A stretch of 6,763 bases of DNA from assembly GCA_946886325.1 (NCBI GenBank), contig CAMPIK010000126.1, forward strand, positions 1 to 6,763, written 5' to 3'. Positions within the stretch are counted from its first letter, which is position 1; every line of letters begins with the position of its first letter. The notes beneath the pieces were generated by a model that worked only from the letters and a program-made list of their open reading frames with translations, made no database searches and was not told where the DNA came from. Source of the stretch: an uncultured Shinella sp. GTDB lineage: Bacteria > Pseudomonadota > Alphaproteobacteria > Rhizobiales > Rhizobiaceae. Made by a program: the position numbers and the translations under genes. Shown here piece by piece: positions 6,071 to 6,763 of the stretch.

Positions 6071-6634
6071 ATGGGCGAGGCAGCAAACGACTACGCGGTG
6101 TTCGAGACGGCAGGCGGCTTCTGCGCCATCGCGTGGAACGCGAAGGGCGTGGTCCGTTTCCAGCTTCCGACGTCAAGCGCGAAGGAGACCGAACGGCTGA
6201 TGCTTCGCCGGCTGCCCGGCGCCCGGCCGGCATCGGCCCCGGCGGACATCGGCAAGACCGTCGCGGCGGTGCAGCGGTATTTCGCGGGCGAGCCGGCGGA
6301 TTTCGCCGATGTGCAACTCGACCTTTCAGACGTGGACGAAGCGTTTCGGGCAATCTATGACGCGGCACGCCGTGTCGCTTGGGGCGAGACCACGACCTAC
6401 GGAGCGCTCGCAAGCGCGATCGGCCGCGGCCCGGAAGCCGCGCGCGACGTCGGCCAGGCCATGGCCAGGAACCCCGTCGCCCTGATCATCCCCTGCCACC
6501 GCGTCCTCGCCGCCGGCGGCAAACTCGGCGGCTTCTCCGCCCCCGGCGGCGCGTCATCGAAACAGAAGATGCTGGAACTGGAAGGCAAGACCTTCGCCGC
6601 ACCGGAACCGGCGCAGCAATCGCTGGCGTTTTGA
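6071..6634 (+). CDS. ogt: methylated-DNA--[protein]-cysteine S-methyltransferase (O6-alkylguanine-DNA alkyltransferase)
   Basis: A 187-residue suicide DNA-repair protein that takes the alkyl group from O6-alkylguanine onto its own cysteine. A variable N-terminal domain is followed by the DNA-binding and active-site domain from about residue 88. Visible residues: TTYGALASAIG (107-117, recognition region with Y110), R125 (arginine finger), N134 in ARNP (hinge) and the active site PCHRV with C142 and H143. All are spaced as in the human enzyme (R128, N137, C145). The LGGFSAPGG loop (152-160) follows. D126 replaces the more usual alanine next to the arginine finger. No AraC-type or Ada N-terminal domain is fused, so it is an Ogt-type repair enzyme, not the Ada regulator. 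The start was chosen by the GGGAGA site; starting at 5825 would add 82 unrelated residues antisense to the AstE-like gene. It converges on guaA with 25 bases between. Confidence 0.94.
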   Translation: MGEAANDYAVFETAGGFCAIAWNAKGVVRFQLPTSSAKETERLMLRRLPGARPASAPADIGKTVAAVQRYFAGEPADFADVQLDLSDVDEAFRAIYDAARRVAWGETTTYGALASAIGRGPEAARDVGQAMARNPVALIIPCHRVLAAGGKLGGFSAPGGASSKQKMLELEGKTFAAPEPAQQSLAF

Positions 6635-6659
6635 AAGAGCGGATTCGTACCTTAGAAAA

Positions 6660-6763
6660 CTATTCCCACTCGATCGTGCCCGGCGGCTTGCTCGTCACGT
6701 CGTAGACCACGCGGTTGATGCCGCGGACTTCGTTGATGATGCGGGTGGCGGCGCGGCCGAGGA
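6660..6763 (-). CDS. guaA: GMP synthase (glutamine-hydrolysing), C-terminal fragment
   Basis: The minus strand reads [20 protein letters not shown] and then [13 protein letters not shown] before a TAG stop at 6660-6662. This is the highly conserved C-terminus of GuaA, which makes GMP from XMP, glutamine and ATP. The [14 protein letters not shown] and [11 protein letters not shown] blocks belong to the C-terminal dimerisation domain, whose last residues contribute to XMP binding. Only about 34 codons are in the window; the rest lies beyond the right edge. The reading frame is intact. I see no terminator hairpin in the short gap to ogt. Confidence 0.95.

Noticed and set aside
1..6763. CRISPR arrays, insertion sequences, tRNA genes or toxin-antitoxin pairs
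   Set aside because: No direct repeat series, terminal inverted repeats with target duplications, cloverleaf sequence, transposase or toxin-like frames were seen on either strand.

Overview
The window is GC-rich (low to mid 60s percent by eye). Its GTG starts, gene set and protein styles suggest an alphaproteobacterium of the Rhizobiales, probably the Rhizobiaceae (Rhizobium, Agrobacterium, Ensifer or Shinella). That placement is inferred from protein character, not from a database match. It looks like ordinary chromosome: dense genes, short spacers, even codon use, and no sign of mobile DNA, CRISPR, tRNA or rRNA.

Layout from left to right. Positions 41-2230 hold a minus-strand cluster read from right to left: an aspartate/aromatic aminotransferase, a YitT-type membrane protein whose ATG follows the aminotransferase stop by one base, and a YffB-type ArsC/Spx-fold thiol protein 50 bases further on. 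A 197-base divergent spacer (2231-2427), with a long inverted repeat carrying a GANTC site in each arm, separates this cluster from a plus-strand endonuclease/exonuclease/phosphatase (EEP) gene resembling E. coli YbhP. The 3' end of that gene overlaps the 3' end of a minus-strand cardiolipin synthase gene by 29 bases. Upstream of the synthase, also on the minus strand, is a succinylglutamate desuccinylase/aspartoacylase-type zinc hydrolase. A second divergent spacer (5899-6070) has a plausible promoter in each direction and a perfect 14-base palindrome. It leads to a plus-strand O6-alkylguanine-DNA alkyltransferase gene, which converges on the 3' end of guaA (GMP synthase) at the window's right edge.

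How the genes relate: the aminotransferase and YitT genes are probably translationally coupled, and the thiol protein gene is probably co-transcribed with them. The YbhP-like and cardiolipin synthase genes are also neighbours in E. coli (ybhP-clsB), so a membrane-lipid link is plausible, although here they converge instead of forming an operon. The remaining genes look like independent metabolic or repair functions.

I did not find a new biological system. The items most worth a second look are the YbhP/Cls tail-to-tail overlap, the inverted repeat with GANTC sites, the palindrome before the alkyltransferase gene, and the unassigned substrate of the AstE-like enzyme.
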